Positions 32,817 through 41,936 of a DNA stretch of 64,000 nucleotides are shown here, piece after piece (positions within the stretch are counted from its first letter, which is position 1; the number at the start of each line of letters is the position of its first letter). The stretch spans positions 5,022,001-5,086,000 of the forward strand of contig OZ251545.1 in assembly GCA_965243335.1 (NCBI GenBank), given 5' to 3'. The translations under genes and the position numbers were made by a program. Under the pieces are notes generated by a model, which saw only the letters and a list, made by a program, of their open reading frames with translations, was not told the origin of the DNA and searched no databases. This DNA comes from JAJDXW01 sp965243335 (GTDB lineage Bacteria; Pseudomonadota; Gammaproteobacteria; HK1).

Positions 32817-34421
32817 TCAATGCCGGAGGGCGGGGACGTCGAAGGCCGCCCCGAAGCGCCGCCCGGCCTCCAGGAAATCGCCGTACTTGCGGTGCCCTGC
32901 GGTGTGGTGGGCGCAGGCGATCAGCACCCGATCCGGGTCGGCGGTCCGCCCGCGCACGCAGTCCTCGAGCATGACCTGCGCGATCTCCTGGTTGTGCGGG
33001 TCGTTCCCCGTGCGGCAGGCGGCGAGCGCCAGCCGTTCGACGAGCGGAGCCCGGTCCGCGCCGCTCTCCAGGTACGCCTTCGTCCACGCTTCGCTCGCCT
33101 CGACGTCGAGGGCGACGGCGGCCTCCTCCAGCCGGTCGAGGATCGCGCCGGGCGCGAGCCGATCCGCCCCCGCGGGGGCCTCGATCCCGACCGGCTGCAT
33201 GTCCCCGGTGTGGGCTTGATGGTGGGCGGTCCGTTCGAGGAAGGCGGCGGCGAGGAAGAGGAGCTTGACCTGGTGGCGGTGGGCGAAGCGCTCCATGAAC
33301 CAGCCGTGGGTGCTGACGTACTGGTAGCAGTGCTGGGACATGGAGAAGTTGTTCGGGTTCCGGGTCTCGATGACGGCCTGGGCGGCCCCGATCCGGATCG
33401 CGTCCAGCAGGTCGCGAAGCCGTTTCCCCGCCCGGAGCAGCTCGGCGATGCGCTCGACCCCGGCCGGCTCGGGCTCCCGGATGAGCCGGCGCACGAGGTC
33501 GCTCGTCTCGGCCGGGGTCATGGGCGCAGCGTTGCCGACAAGGGCGCGCTCGCGCTCCGTCGTGCCGGAGTAGGGGATCGCGGAGATCCGGTCCTCCTCG
33601 ACGTAGACCGTGATCGCGTTGCACGCCATCTCGTAGGTCGAGTACCAGCGCGGGCCGACCGCCATGTCGAGGACCCCCGCGTAGAGGACCGGGTGCGCCC
33701 GATCCCAGCCGATGGCGTCGCCGAGCTCGACGGTGGAGCGGGCCCGGTAGCCCTTGTGGCCGGTGGTGTAGGAGCGGTTGTGGAGCATGCGGTCCTGCAC
33801 GTCGATGAGGCCCGCGAACACGAGCTCGGCGAGCGCCTCGCGCCGGTGCTCCGGCTCCTCCATGAGGCCGAGGAAGAACCGGTAGGCGTCGAGGACCTGG
33901 CCGCGCTGCACGAGGGTGAGCCAGTGGCCGAGCCGCTCGCGGAGCGGGCCCTCCGAGCGCTCCGGCGCCTGGTCCGGCCAGTGGACCACCGGGGCCGGCG
34001 GCGGGCCGGGGGGCAGCTTCCCGCCCCGCGCGTAGTGCCCCGGCGCCTTCAGGATCTTCTGGTTCCAGATGTCGAGCCCGGTCGGGACGTACCAGACGGT
34101 CTGGGCCATCGCGAGCCCCGCCGCCTCGGGGGGCAGCATGTTCACGAGGTTAAGGGTGGCCCGCGCGCTCAGCAGGCAGTGGTCGTTGTTGACGAAGTTG
34201 ACGAACCCGTCGTCGATCCGCTCGTGGTAGGGCACGTGGGTGTAGGGGCCGTGGATGCGGGTCGCTTCGAGCAGCATCTCCTCGAGCGGGCGGCCCTCGC
34301 GCAGGAGGTCGTAGTAGACCTCGCTCGCGCCGACCTGGTCGCGGTCGAGGATGCGCTCCTCCAGGGCGGCGTAGCGTGCGGAAACGGATGCGGGCCGGGC
34401 GGCGGCGGTCGCTTCACTCAT
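32817..34421 (-). CDS. Large histidine-rich protein of unknown function
   Basis: A 534-residue soluble protein starting MSEATAAARPASVSARYAAL. It is rich in histidine at places that look conserved-like: IHGPYTHVPYHERIDDGFVN, NNDHCLLSARATLNLVNMLP, MSQHCYQYVSTHGWFMERFA, RTAHHQAHTGDMQPVGIEAP and LIACAHHTAGHRKYGDFLEA. These suggest a metal site, but I do not recognise a family. No signal peptide or membrane helix is seen. It precedes the MlrC-type gene by 57 bases in the same direction, so it may supply or modify the substrate of that hydrolase. Its ATG is preceded by a GAGCAGGAGCAAG stretch. Confidence 0.75.
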   Translation of the reverse strand: MSEATAAARPASVSARYAALEERILDRDQVGASEVYYDLLREGRPLEEMLLEATRIHGPYTHVPYHERIDDGFVNFVNNDHCLLSARATLNLVNMLPPEAAGLAMAQTVWYVPTGLDIWNQKILKAPGHYARGGKLPPGPPPAPVVHWPDQAPERSEGPLRERLGHWLTLVQRGQVLDAYRFFLGLMEEPEHRREALAELVFAGLIDVQDRMLHNRSYTTGHKGYRARSTVELGDAIGWDRAHPVLYAGVLDMAVGPRWYSTYEMACNAITVYVEEDRISAIPYSGTTERERALVGNAAPMTPAETSDLVRRLIREPEPAGVERIAELLRAGKRLRDLLDAIRIGAAQAVIETRNPNNFSMSQHCYQYVSTHGWFMERFAHRHQVKLLFLAAAFLERTAHHQAHTGDMQPVGIEAPAGADRLAPGAILDRLEEAAVALDVEASEAWTKAYLESGADRAPLVERLALAACRTGNDPHNQEIAQVMLEDCVRGRTADPDRVLIACAHHTAGHRKYGDFLEAGRRFGAAFDVPALRH

Positions 34422-34597
34422 GCGCTTGCTCCTGCTCCTTGTCCGGGGCGGGGCCGGGGCCGGGACCGAGACCAGGGTCGGGGCCGGGGTCCGGAGCCCG
34501 GGCGGTCGGTCCAGTCTGCCACCGATCGTGTTTCATTTCCCCATTGCCCTGGCCCGCGCCGTGTGCGCGGTGGGGTTTTGCGTCAATGGCGAACGCC

Positions 34598-34678
34598 CCT
34601 GGGTACGCCGGCATCCCGCCGGCACGGGGGCGGAGCCCCCGGAAATGAGAATGCGGGCGGGACGCCCGCGTTCCCAGG
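34598..34678. repeat. Palindromic repeat R4 (mixed arms)
   Basis: An 81-bp copy whose left arm (CCTGGGTACGCCGGCATC) is of the R1/R2 type while its right arm (GACGCCCGCGTTCCCAGG) is of the R3/R5 type, so it pairs less well than the others and may be a recombinant. The box GGCGAAAACCCCGCAGCGCAC follows at about 34700, then TGCGCTGTTCGTAAGCTATT near 34745. It fills the gap upstream of the unknown 534-residue gene. Confidence 0.75.
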
Positions 34679-34789
34679 ACGCCCTGCGACGAGGCGTGCC
34701 TGGCGAAAACCCCGCAGCGCACGGGCCTCGTCCCCGAGGCATGTGCGCTGTTCGTAAGCTATTGGTATAGCGAGAGTGCTCGATCCCGG

Positions 34790-35172
34790 GGTCTGGGGGT
34801 CCCCAACGACCGCGCGGCGACCAAGCTGGTGTACTTGGCGTTGCGCGCGGTGCAGCGCAAGTGGCGAGCGCCGCCCCGTCACTGGCATCAGGCGCGTGCG
34901 CAGCTGGCGATCCGCTTCGGCGACCGGTTCGTGGTGGAGGGGCCGTGACCGGCCCCGCGATTTCCACCGCCTGCCCACCGGCGCTTGGGCGAGTCAGGGA
35001 CCCCGCGCCCGTGGACAGCCCGTGGAAATCGCTCCGTGCCCCCGCTCGGAGGCGGATCCCGGTCAGCAAGCTCGGGGCGGTCCGGCCCAAGCTGCTACAG
35101 CGCCAGACATCCCAACGGACCGAACATACCCGACCGAAACAGCCCATACACGGAATTTCTGACACCCCCCGC
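34790..35172 (+). mobile_element. IS256-family element, 3' remnant
   Basis: The frame ending at TGA 34946-34948 reads VPNDRAATKLVYLALRAVQR, then KWRAPPRHWHQARAQLAIRF and GDRF, the C-terminal end of IS256-type transposases. The rest of the transposase is absent. Downstream, an inverted pair GCGATTTCCAC / GTGGAAATCGC and a terminus-like ACACGGAATTTCTGACACCC (ending about 35172) fit the right end of such an element. The remnant stops directly before the next gene start, so the insertion probably separated that gene from its old promoter. Confidence 0.7.
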
Positions 35173-35177
35173 AGCGC

Positions 35178-35708
35178 ATGATCACGTTGGAAAGCAACCA
35201 ATTGAACTTCAGGTTCCCGGAAGTTCACGACGAGGCGCGCTGTTCGATCGAGTTCCAGCGCACCCTGCGCATTCCGGACGACGGCAAGGACTACTTCCTG
35301 CCGTCCGGGCTTGGGGAGTTTCCTCTCCGGCATCTGGATGACTACGCAGGACGTTTGCCCGAAGAATGGCTTCGGCGCGGCGGGGTGATCGCCCCCATAC
35401 ACCAGGCCGAGGCCTTGTGGATCAACTTCGAGACCGGCTCCTGCCGGGCGCCTGCATATCCGGTCGCAGTGAAGATTGCGACCGGCAGGATCTGCGCACT
35501 TACCGGCGACACTTGGGTCAACCACCTGAATCGCGACCCGCAAGACTACGTCGTGCTGCCCGAACAGCCCTGGCTTGACGGCTACTGTGTCGAAAAGGGG
35601 GTGATCCGCCAGTTCGTCGCCATGCCTTTGGGGCAGGGCTATACCGTGGAGGAACAGCTCACGGGCGCCGCACGGCACGGTGGCCTTGAGATCGCCGCCG
35701 TCCCATGA
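35178..35708 (+). CDS. Unknown protein, N-terminal half of a possibly split gene
   Basis: A 176-residue protein starting MITLESNQLNFRFPEVHDEA, with FQRTLRIPDDGKDYFLPSGL, IHQAEALWINFETG and PWLDGYCVEKGVIRQFVAMP. I do not know its function. From memory, related proteins in other bacteria are about 330-350 residues long and contain both this part and the next gene in one chain; that cannot be checked here. It stops at TGA with the next gene starting inside the same ATGA. Either the overlap is a coupling device or one base has been lost (CCATGA in place of CC-A-ATGA), splitting one protein into two. Confidence 0.65.
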   Translation: MITLESNQLNFRFPEVHDEARCSIEFQRTLRIPDDGKDYFLPSGLGEFPLRHLDDYAGRLPEEWLRRGGVIAPIHQAEALWINFETGSCRAPAYPVAVKIATGRICALTGDTWVNHLNRDPQDYVVLPEQPWLDGYCVEKGVIRQFVAMPLGQGYTVEEQLTGAARHGGLEIAAVP

Positions 35709-36202
35709 AGCCGGAACGTTACGAGGCGCTGGTCGCGGCTGGAGAAGGCGGTTGGGACGATGCCCGTGTACTTTACGACGGTGTGGCTGCGGAATCTCCA
35801 GGCATGGGGCTCGCGCCCGGCGGCCGGATGAAGCAGGACGTCCATGACGATCCCTACGGCCTGGATACCTGGGATCAGCGGCATACCGCCCGGTGCTTCG
35901 TCAGCATCGTCAATTCAAGCCAGTGGATGGCGATCACCGGTGAACGGCCCCCGACGGAACCGCCGACGGCGAAGCATTACACCGAGATGGGCCTTCCCTG
36001 GTTCGATTACTACGGTGGTGATGCGAAGGCCATCGCGGGGGCGGAAAAGCTCGAATCGATCAAGAGTGTCGTACAAATCGGCAAGGAACAGGGCAGCACA
36101 CCCCTGCCTGGGAATGAATCCGTCGACGTGCGGTACACGATCCCCTTGCGCAAGGCAGGCTCGAAGCGGGTACGGGAGATGAGTGATTGGCTGCGCTATT
36201 GA
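35705..36202 (+). CDS. Unknown protein, C-terminal half of a possibly split gene
   Basis: A 165-residue protein starting MKPERYEALVAAGEGGWDDA, with PGMGLAPGGRMKQDVHDDPY, CFVSIVNSSQWMAITGERPP and TGL-type end KAGSKRVREMSDWLRY. Its start overlaps the previous stop by ATGA. Composition is a little less GC-rich than most of the window. No signal peptide, membrane helix or known motif is seen. See the preceding gene for the split-gene argument. Confidence 0.65.
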   Translation: MKPERYEALVAAGEGGWDDARVLYDGVAAESPGMGLAPGGRMKQDVHDDPYGLDTWDQRHTARCFVSIVNSSQWMAITGERPPTEPPTAKHYTEMGLPWFDYYGGDAKAIAGAEKLESIKSVVQIGKEQGSTPLPGNESVDVRYTIPLRKAGSKRVREMSDWLRY

Positions 36203-36270
36203 GTAAATCTGCTCACAAGCGCAACGCTGCTTGAGCACTCTTCGAGTCCGGGTGGGTTCCCGCGGGCCGA

Positions 36271-39200
36271 TCAGCCGTCCAGGTCGAGCGCGGGCGGATG
36301 CGACCTCCGCGCCTTCGGCGGCGGCTTGCGCAGCTCGTCGGGGACGGGGGGCAGCTCGTCGGCCCGGAGGCATTCGCCTTCGACCACCGCTTCGAGCAGC
36401 CTCTCTTGCTCCGGCCATGCCTCGACGGTGGCCTCCAGCACCCAGAGGAGCTCGAGCAGCTCGGTGGTGAACCGCGAGGTCCAGCGCTCGGGACGGATGG
36501 CGTCGAGGGGCGAGGACGTCCGCCCGGCGCCGTTCCTCATCCGATACCGGAGCCACGACTGCACGACCTTGAGGCCCGACACCTCGAACCCGTAGACCTC
36601 CGGGGCGACCGGCGCGTACTCGCCCTCTCCGACGTGCAGGGTCCGGGCCGCGCCATCGTAGCGGAAGGCCGTAGGGTAGCCCTCCTCGTCAACGGGGACC
36701 GCCCGGGTGCATCGCGCCGCGCCGGGCGGGGTCCGGCCCCGCGGGCGAGGACCATCCGGATGCGGGCCGCGCGGGTGCGGGCCATGCGCCGGCTCCTCGG
36801 ACGCGAAGCGCTCGCCCCAGGTGTGCAGCCAGAGCAAGCGCGCCCCCTGGCCGCGCACTTCCTCGAACCGGGCCCCGTCCCGGGTCACCGGGATACGCAG
36901 CCCGCGCGTGTCCAGCTCCGTTGAGAACCGGGCCGTGAAGGCCGGATGGGCCGATACGCCGTACACGTAGGCGGCGAAGTCCTCCGGCGTGACCGGGCGC
37001 CCGTACTCCGCGCCCAGCCGGTCGAGGAGGCCGGGCAGGAGGTTCGGCTCCGAGGCGTCCGCAGTGCGGTAGAGCGGGAGAACCTCCTTTGCTCCGAACG
37101 ATCCCCGGAAATGGTGCAGGTCGGGCACGTGCGAGCAGGCGGTCAGGGCGGGTCCATCGCCGAGGGGGTGGTTGAGCAGGGTCGTCAGGTACACCTGCCG
37201 CTCGCCCTGGACGCGCCACAGGTCGGGGCGCAGATAATCGCCGAGCCGCGTATCCGCCAGAAGCCACTGCCGATCGAACGAGCGCCAGGCGTAACGCTCC
37301 GTGTGCGGAGCCGGGGCGTCCCGGGGCAGCTCGGCAATGGACTTTCCCGTTCCACCGTTCCCCAACCGCGAAGAACCCTTGAAGTCGATCTTCCGGTCGC
37401 GGGTCTCCTTGAATGCCTTCGCCCGCTCCGCCGGGTCGGCGGACGCGAGCAGCGCCCGCCAGCGGCGCTCCAGGGTCTCGGGATCCGGCGCCACGGGCCA
37501 CGTCCGTTTCAACTGTACCCCCGAGTGCTGCCACGGCATCAGATCGGTGAGCCGCGGCCACGCGAAGTACGCCCCTTCCCCCGCCGGACGGAACGGGGCC
37601 TGCCAGCCCTCCGGGCACGCCCGCCACGCGACGTCCGCGAAGCTCTCGACCGCATCGAGCGCCGCCAGCTTCTCCGCGCGCGAGCCTTCGACGCGGGCAT
37701 GGCGCACCACCGCGGGCTCGTCCCTCTCTCCCGCCCCCGACCGCAGCGCCACCGCGATCGCCACCGGGGTCTGGATGGCGAACACGTTCTCGCTGCGCCG
37801 CGTCCCCCGGCCCTCGCCCCCCAAGTCCAGGATCCACACCTCGTCGCACACCCGGCGCAGGTGCTCGCGCATCCCCCGGAACGCATCCCCGTCGAGCCAG
37901 CTCGACGCGGTGATGAAGCTCACCACCCCGCCCCCCGCCGACGTGTCGTGCTCGAACACCTTCCACAGCGCCCACCGCCAGAAGTACACGTACAGGTTGT
38001 AGAGGTTCTTCACCCGCACCGCGTGCCCGGCCGCCGCCGCGGGGTCGAGGAAGTCGCGCAGGATGGCGTGCGCGCCCTTGCCGTCGTCGCCCCAGCGCAC
38101 CCAGGCGCCGGTGCGGTCTCCGTTGTCGGCCCGCGCCGCCTCGTGGCGGTCGTAGGGAGGGTTGCCCAGGCACACGATGACCGGAGACTCGCGCTTGACC
38201 GCGAGCGCCTTCGCCCGCTGCTCGGAGATGGGCCGCAGGAACAGGGGTAGCTGCGGCGGATCCGCGTGCGGGCTCTCCAGGGTGTCCGTCAGGTACACCC
38301 GCGCCGCGGTCCCCGGCCCCGCCCCCCGGTCCCGCAGGGCGCGGCTCACCCGCAGCTCGCTCACCGCGTAGGGGCCGACCATCAGCTCGAAGCCGCAGAG
38401 GTTCTCCGAAAGCGCCGCCGCCTGCCCCGGAACGGCCCCCGCCCCCTGCTCCGCCTCGACGCGGCCCAGGGCGTGCTCAATAACCCCCAGCAGGTACGTC
38501 CCCGTGCCCGCCGCCGGGTCCAGGGTCACCACCCCGGGGTCGGCGAAGCCCAGGGGCCGGCGAAGCCGCGACACGAGCGCGTCGTCGACCAGCCGCACCT
38601 GGGCGCGCACCACCTCCACCGGCGTGTAGTACGCCCCCGCGTCCCGGCGCAGCTTCGGGTCGTAGGCGGCCAGGAAGTCCTCGTAGAAGTACAGCCACGG
38701 GTCGCGCGGCCCGGCGAACGCCGCCGGCGACACTACCGCCACCACCCGCAGCAGCAGGTTGAGCGACGCGCTCATCTCCCCGCGCGCTTCGGGGTCGGTC
38801 AGCACCTGCAACGCCCGCGACAGCAGGCTGTGCTGCGCGGCCAGCGCGGCCACCGCATGGTCCAGGGTCAGCGGGTCCGCCCCTTCGCTCCGGCCCAGCA
38901 GCAGGGCGAAGGCCACGGTCTGCGCGTAGGCGTCGGCGAACTGCTCGTCCGTCGCGTCCGGGAACAGGAGCTGGCGCCAGTCCCCGGCAAGCTGCGCCAA
39001 GGGCGACCCGGACACTCCCAGCGCCTCGGCCACGTCCTCGCGCAGCAGCCGGCAGAGCGGCGCCAGCAGCGCCGCGAACCCCTTGAGGTCCAGCCGCCCC
39101 GCGCGGTCCGTCGGCAACACCGGCTCCCACGACAGGAAGTCGCGCAGCAGCGGCTCCAGCGCGCTCGGGTCCCCGGCGCCCACCGCCCTCCGACCGTCGC

Positions 39201-39573
39201 CGGCCACGTCCCCCGCGAGGCGCACGATGCGCCCCACCCGCTCGCCCCCGCGGTACAGCGCCCACTCGTTCCCGTCGCTGTAGAGCAGGTTGGGGACGCC
39301 TGAGAAACGCCGGAACTGCGCCCGGTCCCGGCCCCGGAAGCGGGCCGCGTCCGCGCCCGTGCCGGGGGCCTTGAGCTCGACGTACCCGGCGAGCAGCCCG
39401 CCGCGGTGCACGGCGTAGTCCGGGCGCCCGAGACGACCGGGCAGGGGCGCCTCCCCCGTACACACCACCCGCTCGCCCCACGCGGCGGCCGCCGCCCGCA
39501 TGAAGTGCTCGAAGGGACTACGAAGCTGCTCCTCCGCCCCGCCCCGCGCCGGCGCGGACGACTTGGCGGTCAC
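36271..39573 (-). CDS. Type ISP/IIG-like restriction-modification protein (nuclease + N6-adenine methyltransferase)
   Basis: A protein of about 1100 residues. The N-terminal part holds a PD-(D/E)xK nuclease-like motif (RPDYAVHRGGLLAGYVELKA). The methyltransferase follows: motif I LDPAAGTGTYLLGVIEHA near residue 350, YYTPVEVVRAQVRLVDDAL just before, and motif IV IVCLGNPPYDRHEAAR near 469, marking an N6-adenine methylase. The C-terminal third matches the type ISP target-recognition region (VPDLHHFRGSFGAKEVLPLY, EDFAAYVYGVSAHPAFTARF). No translocase helicase is present, so it is closer to IIG enzymes that cut and modify with one chain. The listed start is GTG 39573; however a strong GGAGGAG box points to codon ATC at 39606 in the same frame (IHDALQEFAEAV), perhaps a rare start or a mutated ATG. 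Confidence 0.85.
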   Translation of the reverse strand: MTAKSSAPARGGAEEQLRSPFEHFMRAAAAAWGERVVCTGEAPLPGRLGRPDYAVHRGGLLAGYVELKAPGTGADAARFRGRDRAQFRRFSGVPNLLYSDGNEWALYRGGERVGRIVRLAGDVAGDGRRAVGAGDPSALEPLLRDFLSWEPVLPTDRAGRLDLKGFAALLAPLCRLLREDVAEALGVSGSPLAQLAGDWRQLLFPDATDEQFADAYAQTVAFALLLGRSEGADPLTLDHAVAALAAQHSLLSRALQVLTDPEARGEMSASLNLLLRVVAVVSPAAFAGPRDPWLYFYEDFLAAYDPKLRRDAGAYYTPVEVVRAQVRLVDDALVSRLRRPLGFADPGVVTLDPAAGTGTYLLGVIEHALGRVEAEQGAGAVPGQAAALSENLCGFELMVGPYAVSELRVSRALRDRGAGPGTAARVYLTDTLESPHADPPQLPLFLRPISEQRAKALAVKRESPVIVCLGNPPYDRHEAARADNGDRTGAWVRWGDDGKGAHAILRDFLDPAAAAGHAVRVKNLYNLYVYFWRWALWKVFEHDTSAGGGVVSFITASSWLDGDAFRGMREHLRRVCDEVWILDLGGEGRGTRRSENVFAIQTPVAIAVALRSGAGERDEPAVVRHARVEGSRAEKLAALDAVESFADVAWRACPEGWQAPFRPAGEGAYFAWPRLTDLMPWQHSGVQLKRTWPVAPDPETLERRWRALLASADPAERAKAFKETRDRKIDFKGSSRLGNGGTGKSIAELPRDAPAPHTERYAWRSFDRQWLLADTRLGDYLRPDLWRVQGERQVYLTTLLNHPLGDGPALTACSHVPDLHHFRGSFGAKEVLPLYRTADASEPNLLPGLLDRLGAEYGRPVTPEDFAAYVYGVSAHPAFTARFSTELDTRGLRIPVTRDGARFEEVRGQGARLLWLHTWGERFASEEPAHGPHPRGPHPDGPRPRGRTPPGAARCTRAVPVDEEGYPTAFRYDGAARTLHVGEGEYAPVAPEVYGFEVSGLKVVQSWLRYRMRNGAGRTSSPLDAIRPERWTSRFTTELLELLWVLEATVEAWPEQERLLEAVVEGECLRADELPPVPDELRKPPPKARRSHPPALDLDG

Positions 39574-39828
39574 CGCCTCGGCGAACTCTTGCAGCGCGTC
39601 GTGGATCGGAGGGCTCCTCCCGCCGGGGTGGCCTGGCGCGCCCGGGCCAGTACCGGTTCCGGGCTTCCGGAACCGCGGACGAATCTAGCACGGGGCTTCG
39701 GAGGCGAGCACCGGCGCGCAAGGGAAGGGGCGGGTTCCGTGGTATCGTGCGCCGGTAGGGCGTATCGGGCAGGGCCGCTCCTCCACCGCCCCTGCCCGTC
39801 CAGTGGATGCCGCAGGCCGACAGGACCG

Positions 39829-40683
39829 ATGTTCGCGTATATCGACCCCACCGTCAGCACCCGCCTCGCCGCGCAAGGCAAGGTCCTCCGCATTGACCGG
39901 CGCGGGCGGCGGCTCGACCTCGACGCCCCGGTTCCCGCCGGAAGCCGGGCCCTCGACCTCCTCGGGCCGATCCCGCTCCCCCTGCGCGTCGGCGGCGCCG
40001 AGCTCGCCGCCGACTGGTTCGCGGTCGTCCGCCATACCGAGCTGGAGCCCGTGGAGGAGCTCGCCCGCTCGCTCCGCGAGCGGGGCGCGGTCCGCCGCTT
40101 CGCCAGCATCGTGTCCCACATGGCGGTGAACAGCGTGCTCGTCTTCGGCGACCCGTCCGGGCAGCCGCACCCCTTGGTGCGGGTGCACTCGAACTGCCTG
40201 ACCGGAGACGTGTTCGGGTCGCAGCGCTGCGACTGCGGGCCGCAGCTCGAGGCGGCGATGGAGCGGATCTCCGGGGAGGGCGGCATCATCGTGTACATGG
40301 CCGGACACGAGGGGCGCGGGATCGGGCTCTGGGCCAAGGCCGCCACCTACGTCCTGCAGGACGGCGGGCAGAACACCTACCAGGCGAACCGGTCGCTCGG
40401 GCTGCCGGACGATACCCGAGACTTCTCGGACGCGGCGGCCCTCCTGCTCCACTTCCTGGGCGGCGACCGCCCGTTCCGCCTGCTCACGAACAACCCGAAG
40501 AAGATCGACGACCTCCGCGCCCACGGGCTCGGCCGCATCACCGTGGAGAAGCACGTCACCGGCGTCGGCGAGCACAACCGGCGCTACCTCGCGGCGAAGC
40601 GCGACTGGGGCCATGCGATCGAGGACGGCGACCTCACCGCCGGGCTCGGCGCCGCCGAGCCCGGCGAACCCCGTCCGCGATGA
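39829..40683 (+). CDS. ribA: GTP cyclohydrolase II-like protein
   Basis: A 284-residue RibA-type protein. GTP cyclohydrolase II opens the imidazole ring of GTP as the first step of riboflavin synthesis. The zinc ligands are in LTGDVFGSQRCDCGPQLEAA (two cysteines of C-x-C and one upstream, NCLTGD), the catalytic region in IVYMAGHEGRGIGLWAKAAT, and the C-terminal LLTNNPKKIDDLRAHGLGRI is typical. It is longer than stand-alone RibA (about 200 residues) because of an N-terminal extension of some 80 residues that is not a DHBP synthase domain. It is divergent from the restriction-modification gene. No other rib gene is near. Confidence 0.85.
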   Translation: MFAYIDPTVSTRLAAQGKVLRIDRRGRRLDLDAPVPAGSRALDLLGPIPLPLRVGGAELAADWFAVVRHTELEPVEELARSLRERGAVRRFASIVSHMAVNSVLVFGDPSGQPHPLVRVHSNCLTGDVFGSQRCDCGPQLEAAMERISGEGGIIVYMAGHEGRGIGLWAKAATYVLQDGGQNTYQANRSLGLPDDTRDFSDAAALLLHFLGGDRPFRLLTNNPKKIDDLRAHGLGRITVEKHVTGVGEHNRRYLAAKRDWGHAIEDGDLTAGLGAAEPGEPRPR

Positions 40684-40736
40684 GCCGGAAGGCTGCCGGG
40701 AAACCCGGCTCCTCCCGCCCGACCTGACCGAAGGCG

Positions 40737-41771
40737 GTGGACACCGTCACCCAGGTCGCCCTCGGGGCCGCGGTGGGCGAGACGGTCCTCGGACGCAAAG
40801 TGGGCTGGCGGGCGCCCGTCTGGGGCGGCCTGTGCGGCCTCGCGCCGGACCTCGACGTCCTCTGGCCGTTCGCCGACCCGGTGGCCGCGTTCACCTGGCA
40901 CCGCGGCTACAGCCATTCCTTCGCGGCGCTCGTCCTTGCGACGCCCCTCGTCGCGTGGGCGGCCACCCGCATCCATCCCGCGACCCGCGGCCATTGGCGG
41001 GGCTGGCTGCTCCTCGCGTTCCTCGCCCTCGTCACCCATCCGATCCTCGACTGCTTCACGATGTACGGAACCCAGGTCCTGCTGCCGTTCTCGGACCTGC
41101 CGGTGAGCTGGCCGACCATCTTCGTCGTCGACCCCCTGTTCAGCGTTCCGCTCATCATCGGCGTGGCGGCCGCCCGGGTCGGCCGGGGGCGCCGTCCCGG
41201 CCACGGCGGCCGATCCCGGCTGAACGACGCGGGCCTCGCGCTCGCGGTCGGCTGGCTCGCCTGTACGGCCGCGATCAAGGCGCACGTCGATCGGGTGACC
41301 GAGAACTCCCTGCCGGAGGCGGGCGTAACCCGCTGGTTCACCACGCCCTCGCCCTTCAACTCGGTGCTCTGGCGGGTGGTCGCGATGACCGGCGAGGGGC
41401 GCTACCTCGAAGGCTACTATTCCCTGCTGGATGCGGAGCGGCGGGTCTCGTTCGCGTCGCAACCGGACGGTCACGCGCTCCTCGACCCGCTTCGCGAGGA
41501 GGCCCCGGTCGCGCGCCTGACGTGGTTCTCGCGCGGCTTCTTCGCGGGCCGGGAGCTCGCGAACGGGGAGATCGCGATCTCCGACCTCCGCATGGGGCTG
41601 GAGGGGAGCTTCGTCTACTCGTTCGTGGTGGGCCGCCGGGAGGGGCGGGAGGTCCTGCCGGCGCCGGTTCGGCCTCTGGCGTCCCCCGGCTTTCCGCCCG
41701 GGGCGTGGGGCCTGCTCCGGGACCGGATCCTCGGGCGTTCGTCCCATCCCGCGTGCATCACGAGCTGCTGA
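40737..41771 (+). CDS. YdjM/DUF457-type membrane-bound metal-dependent hydrolase
   Basis: A 344-residue inner-membrane protein. The N-terminus (MDTVTQVALGAAVGETVLGR, GLCGLAPDLDVLWPF, WHRGYSHSFAALVLATPLVA, THPILDCFTMYGTQVLLPFS) is the DUF457/YdjM signature: aspartates and histidines at membrane borders bind metal. Four or so hydrophobic helices follow up to about residue 165, then a soluble C-terminal domain of about 150 residues (WFTTPSPFNSVLWRVVAMTG, YYSLLDAERRVSFASQ). The start is GTG, 53 bases after ribA, probably in the same transcript. The reaction is unknown. Confidence 0.8.
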   Translation: MDTVTQVALGAAVGETVLGRKVGWRAPVWGGLCGLAPDLDVLWPFADPVAAFTWHRGYSHSFAALVLATPLVAWAATRIHPATRGHWRGWLLLAFLALVTHPILDCFTMYGTQVLLPFSDLPVSWPTIFVVDPLFSVPLIIGVAAARVGRGRRPGHGGRSRLNDAGLALAVGWLACTAAIKAHVDRVTENSLPEAGVTRWFTTPSPFNSVLWRVVAMTGEGRYLEGYYSLLDAERRVSFASQPDGHALLDPLREEAPVARLTWFSRGFFAGRELANGEIAISDLRMGLEGSFVYSFVVGRREGREVLPAPVRPLASPGFPPGAWGLLRDRILGRSSHPACITSC

Positions 41772-41936
41772 GGTGCGGCGGCCCCGACCGGAACGTCCGT
41801 GCGCAATGCGCGCCGTGACGCGGGCTCACCAGGGTGAACCTTGCGGGGGCGCCGGTGGATGGCTCGCCCTTACGGCCGCCGATGCTCCCCGCCGCCGGTG
41901 GGCAGGCGGGGCCGGGCGGCCCTTGATGTCCGCCCC

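Noticed and set aside
36271..39573. BREX PglX or DISARM methylase
   Set aside because: The C-terminal recognition region and overall plan fit type ISP/IIG better, and no brx or drm genes are adjacent.
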